A DNA stretch of 64,000 nt from Lacimicrobium sp. SS2-24 (GTDB lineage Bacteria > Pseudomonadota > Gammaproteobacteria > Enterobacterales > Alteromonadaceae): NCBI RefSeq assembly GCF_002201535.1, contig NZ_NIWW01000006.1, forward strand, positions 175,015-239,014, given 5' to 3'. Under the pieces are notes generated by a model, which made no database searches, was not told where the DNA came from, and saw only the letters and a program-made list of their open reading frames with translations. Below are positions 62,280-64,000 of the stretch, in pieces. Numbering within the stretch: the stretch's first letter is position 1; every line of letters starts with the position of its first letter. A program made the position numbers and the translations under genes.

Positions 62280-63479
62280 TTAATCAGACAGCGATTCGAC
62301 GGGTGGAATCCTGACCCAACCTTCCATTAATATTCGCGCACTGCGACTCATGATCGCCTTTTCCACCTGCCACTGCCCCTGTTGCTGTATCGCTTTGGCG
62401 CCCACTTGTAAGGTGCCCGACGGATGACCAAAGGTGACCGATTCACGCGCTATGGCACCTGCGGCCTGATTCACCAGCGTACCAGGAATCGCAGCCGCCA
62501 CGGCAATAGCCACCGCCGCGGTGCCCATCATGGCATGATGCAGTTTGCCCATGGACAAGGCCCTGACCAACACATCAATGTCCTGCGCCTTGACCGGCTT
62601 ACCGCTTGACGCAGTGTAGTCTTGAGGTGGGGCCACAAAGGCAATTTTGGGGGTGTGCTGGCGCTGGGCGGCCTGTGCAAGGTCACTGATCAGCCCCATT
62701 TTCAGAGCCCCATGGGCGCGCAGGGCTTCAAAGCGAGCGAGAGCCTGTGGATCGCTATTAATGTCATCCTGTAACTCAGTGCCGGTATAGCCAATATCTG
62801 CGGCGTTAACGAAAATCGTGGGTATGCCGGCGTTAATCAGCGTTGCTTTAAGTTTGCCCCCTGTCACCAGCGCTTCAGGCACGTCCAGCTCATCCACCAG
62901 GTTCCCGGTGGGAAACACTGCACCTTCACCATCGGCCGGGTGCATAAATTCCACTTTGACTTCTGCCGCCGGGAACGTCACCCCGTCGAGTTCAAACTCA
63001 CCGGTTTCCTGCACCTCACCATCGCTCATGGGAATGTGGGCGATAATGGTCTTTTCGATATTGGCCTGCCAGATGCGCACCACGGCAATGCCGTTTTCAG
63101 GTAACCGGCTTTTATCAACCAGACCATTGGTAATGGCAAAGGCGCCAACGGCGGCGGTTAAATTGCCGCAGTTGCCACTCCAGTCGATAAAGGGCTTATC
63201 AATGGCCACCTGACCAAACAGATAATCCACGTCGTGATCGGCTTTGGTGCTTTTTGACAGGATAACCGTTTTGCTGGTACTGGATGTGGCCCCGCCCATG
63301 CCATCGGTATGCTTGGCATAGGGATCGGGGCTGCCAATCACCCGCAGCAGCAGCGCGTCACGATAGGGTCCTGGCGATTGCGCCGCTTCGGGCAAATCCT
63401 TAAGGCAGAAAAACACCCCTTTGGAAGTGCCGCCTCGCATATAGGTGGCGGGAATTTTTAATTGCGGTTTAAACTTCAT
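62280..63479 (-). CDS. prpF: PrpF family aconitate isomerase
   Basis: A 399-residue diaminopimelate-epimerase-fold protein. The motifs PATYMRGGTSKGVFF, DGMGGATSSTSKTVIL, DWSGNCGNLTAAVGAF and FGHPSGTLQVGAK are characteristic of PrpF, which isomerises 2-methylaconitate in the methylcitrate route for propionate when AcnD is used. AcnD and PrpC would be expected upstream, to the right; that region is filled by a repeat array and then leaves the window. Confidence 0.93.
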   Translation of the reverse strand: MKFKPQLKIPATYMRGGTSKGVFFCLKDLPEAAQSPGPYRDALLLRVIGSPDPYAKHTDGMGGATSSTSKTVILSKSTKADHDVDYLFGQVAIDKPFIDWSGNCGNLTAAVGAFAITNGLVDKSRLPENGIAVVRIWQANIEKTIIAHIPMSDGEVQETGEFELDGVTFPAAEVKVEFMHPADGEGAVFPTGNLVDELDVPEALVTGGKLKATLINAGIPTIFVNAADIGYTGTELQDDINSDPQALARFEALRAHGALKMGLISDLAQAAQRQHTPKIAFVAPPQDYTASSGKPVKAQDIDVLVRALSMGKLHHAMMGTAAVAIAVAAAIPGTLVNQAAGAIARESVTFGHPSGTLQVGAKAIQQQGQWQVEKAIMSRSARILMEGWVRIPPVESLSD

Positions 63480-63510
63480 ACTGTATTCCTGTTCAGATTC
63501 ACCACAAAGG

Positions 63511-64000
63511 CACTGGATGCCCGACTACAACATTCGGGCATGACTCCATTGGCAATCCGTCTTTCCCGCGAAGGCGGGAATCCAGTGACCTTGCATACCA
63601 TAAACACAAAGGCACTGGATGCCCGACTACAACATTCGGGCATGACTCCATTGGCAATTCGTCTTTCCCGCGAAGGCAGGAATCCAGTGACCTTGCATAC
63701 CATAAACACAAAGGCACTGGATGCCCGACTACAACATTCGGGCATGACTCCATTGGCAATCCCTCATTCCCGCGAAGGCGGGAATCCAGTGACCTTGCAT
63801 ACCATAAATACAAAGGCACTGGATGCCCGACTACAACATTCGGGCATGACTCCATTGGCAATCCGTCTTTCCCGCGAAGGCAGGAATCCAGTGACCTTGC
63901 GTACCATCAACACAAAGGCACTGGATGCCCGACTACAACATTCGGGCATGACTCCATTGGCAATTCGTCTTTCCCGCGAAGGCGGGAATCCAGTGACCTT
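63511..64000. repeat. Tandem array of 102-bp double-hairpin repeats, cut by window edge
   Basis: CACTGGATGCCCGACTACAA starts at 63511, 63613, 63715, 63817 and 63919, an exact 102-bp period. Each unit has two inverted repeats, ATGCCCGA...TCGGGCAT and TTCCCGCG-AAG-GCGGGAA, followed by CCAGTGACCTT. Because 102 is a multiple of three, reading frames stay open through the array, but they have no protein features. The array continues past the right edge. Confidence 0.95.

Noticed and set aside
63476..63949. Leftward reading frames repeating the same 34 residues
   Set aside because: The 102-bp period is a multiple of three, which keeps frames open through the array. They are by-products of the repeat.

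Overview
The window looks like a chromosomal segment of a facultatively anaerobic marine-type gammaproteobacterium. The proteins read as Alteromonadales/Alteromonadaceae-like: a Shewanella/Alteromonas-type DUF protein, SirB2, YjbQ, TrhP/YfhL, O2-independent ubiquinone genes and an E. coli-like NarGHJI. This placement rests on protein resemblance only. No rRNA or tRNA gene, phage, integrase or insertion sequence was seen.

Layout. 1-6.4 kb holds housekeeping and unknown genes: a cut-off class III aminotransferase, a LysR regulator, a lipocalin-like protein, an M1 aminopeptidase lipoprotein, an internally duplicated protein of unknown function and a YbaN-like membrane protein. 6.4-9 kb is a small stress/cofactor group: the YtfE/RIC iron-sulfur repair protein, a MobA-like protein lacking the GTP-binding motif, MoeB and YjbQ. 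9-19.6 kb holds a ThDP-dependent 2-oxoacid decarboxylase, three NNP-family nitrate/nitrite transporters, a PP2C phosphatase-protein kinase fusion and a beta-barrel porin. A tandem array of 97-bp double-hairpin repeats lies between the porin and the third transporter. 19.7-25 kb holds putA, a relic of a transporter gene end and a fatty acid desaturase. 25-29.5 kb runs leftward: a NarK1-NarK2 fusion, NnrS and a CopD-like protein. 29.6-34.7 kb holds ubiUV, divergent ubiT followed by two hemerythrin-type genes, an HD-GYP protein and SirB2. 34.8-40.6 kb holds nrdGD, a small conserved gene, trhP-yfhL, mogA and cdd. 40.7-57.3 kb is the nitrate respiration core: narGHJI plus a parvulin-type isomerase leftward, then narX-narL-moeA, a probable Moco riboswitch, and moaA-mobA-moaB-moaC-moaD-moaE rightward. 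57.5-64 kb holds a chemoreceptor, a solute-binding protein, a BLUF photoreceptor, an esterase, PrpF and a second repeat array of 102-bp units.

How it fits together. Nitrate enters through several NNP transporters and is reduced at the inner membrane by NarGHI with quinol. UbiUVT supplies ubiquinone without oxygen, and the moa/moe/mob/mog genes make the Mo-bisMGD cofactor. NrdDG supplies deoxynucleotides anaerobically. YtfE, NnrS and the hemerythrin-type proteins fit protection from NO or O2. Exact FNR-type palindromes (TTGAT-N4-ATCAA) and NarL-type 7-2-7 sites recur in front of these operons, with similar FNR-to-NarL spacing at narG, the porin and the third transporter. No nitrite reductase gene lies in the window.

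Points most worth a second look: the hemerythrin pair behind ubiT, the P-loop-less MobA paralogue, the two double-hairpin tandem arrays, the decayed 73-bp duplication at the narG/narH junction, the relic of a NarK-family 3' end before the desaturase, and the paired NrdR boxes over the nrdG start.
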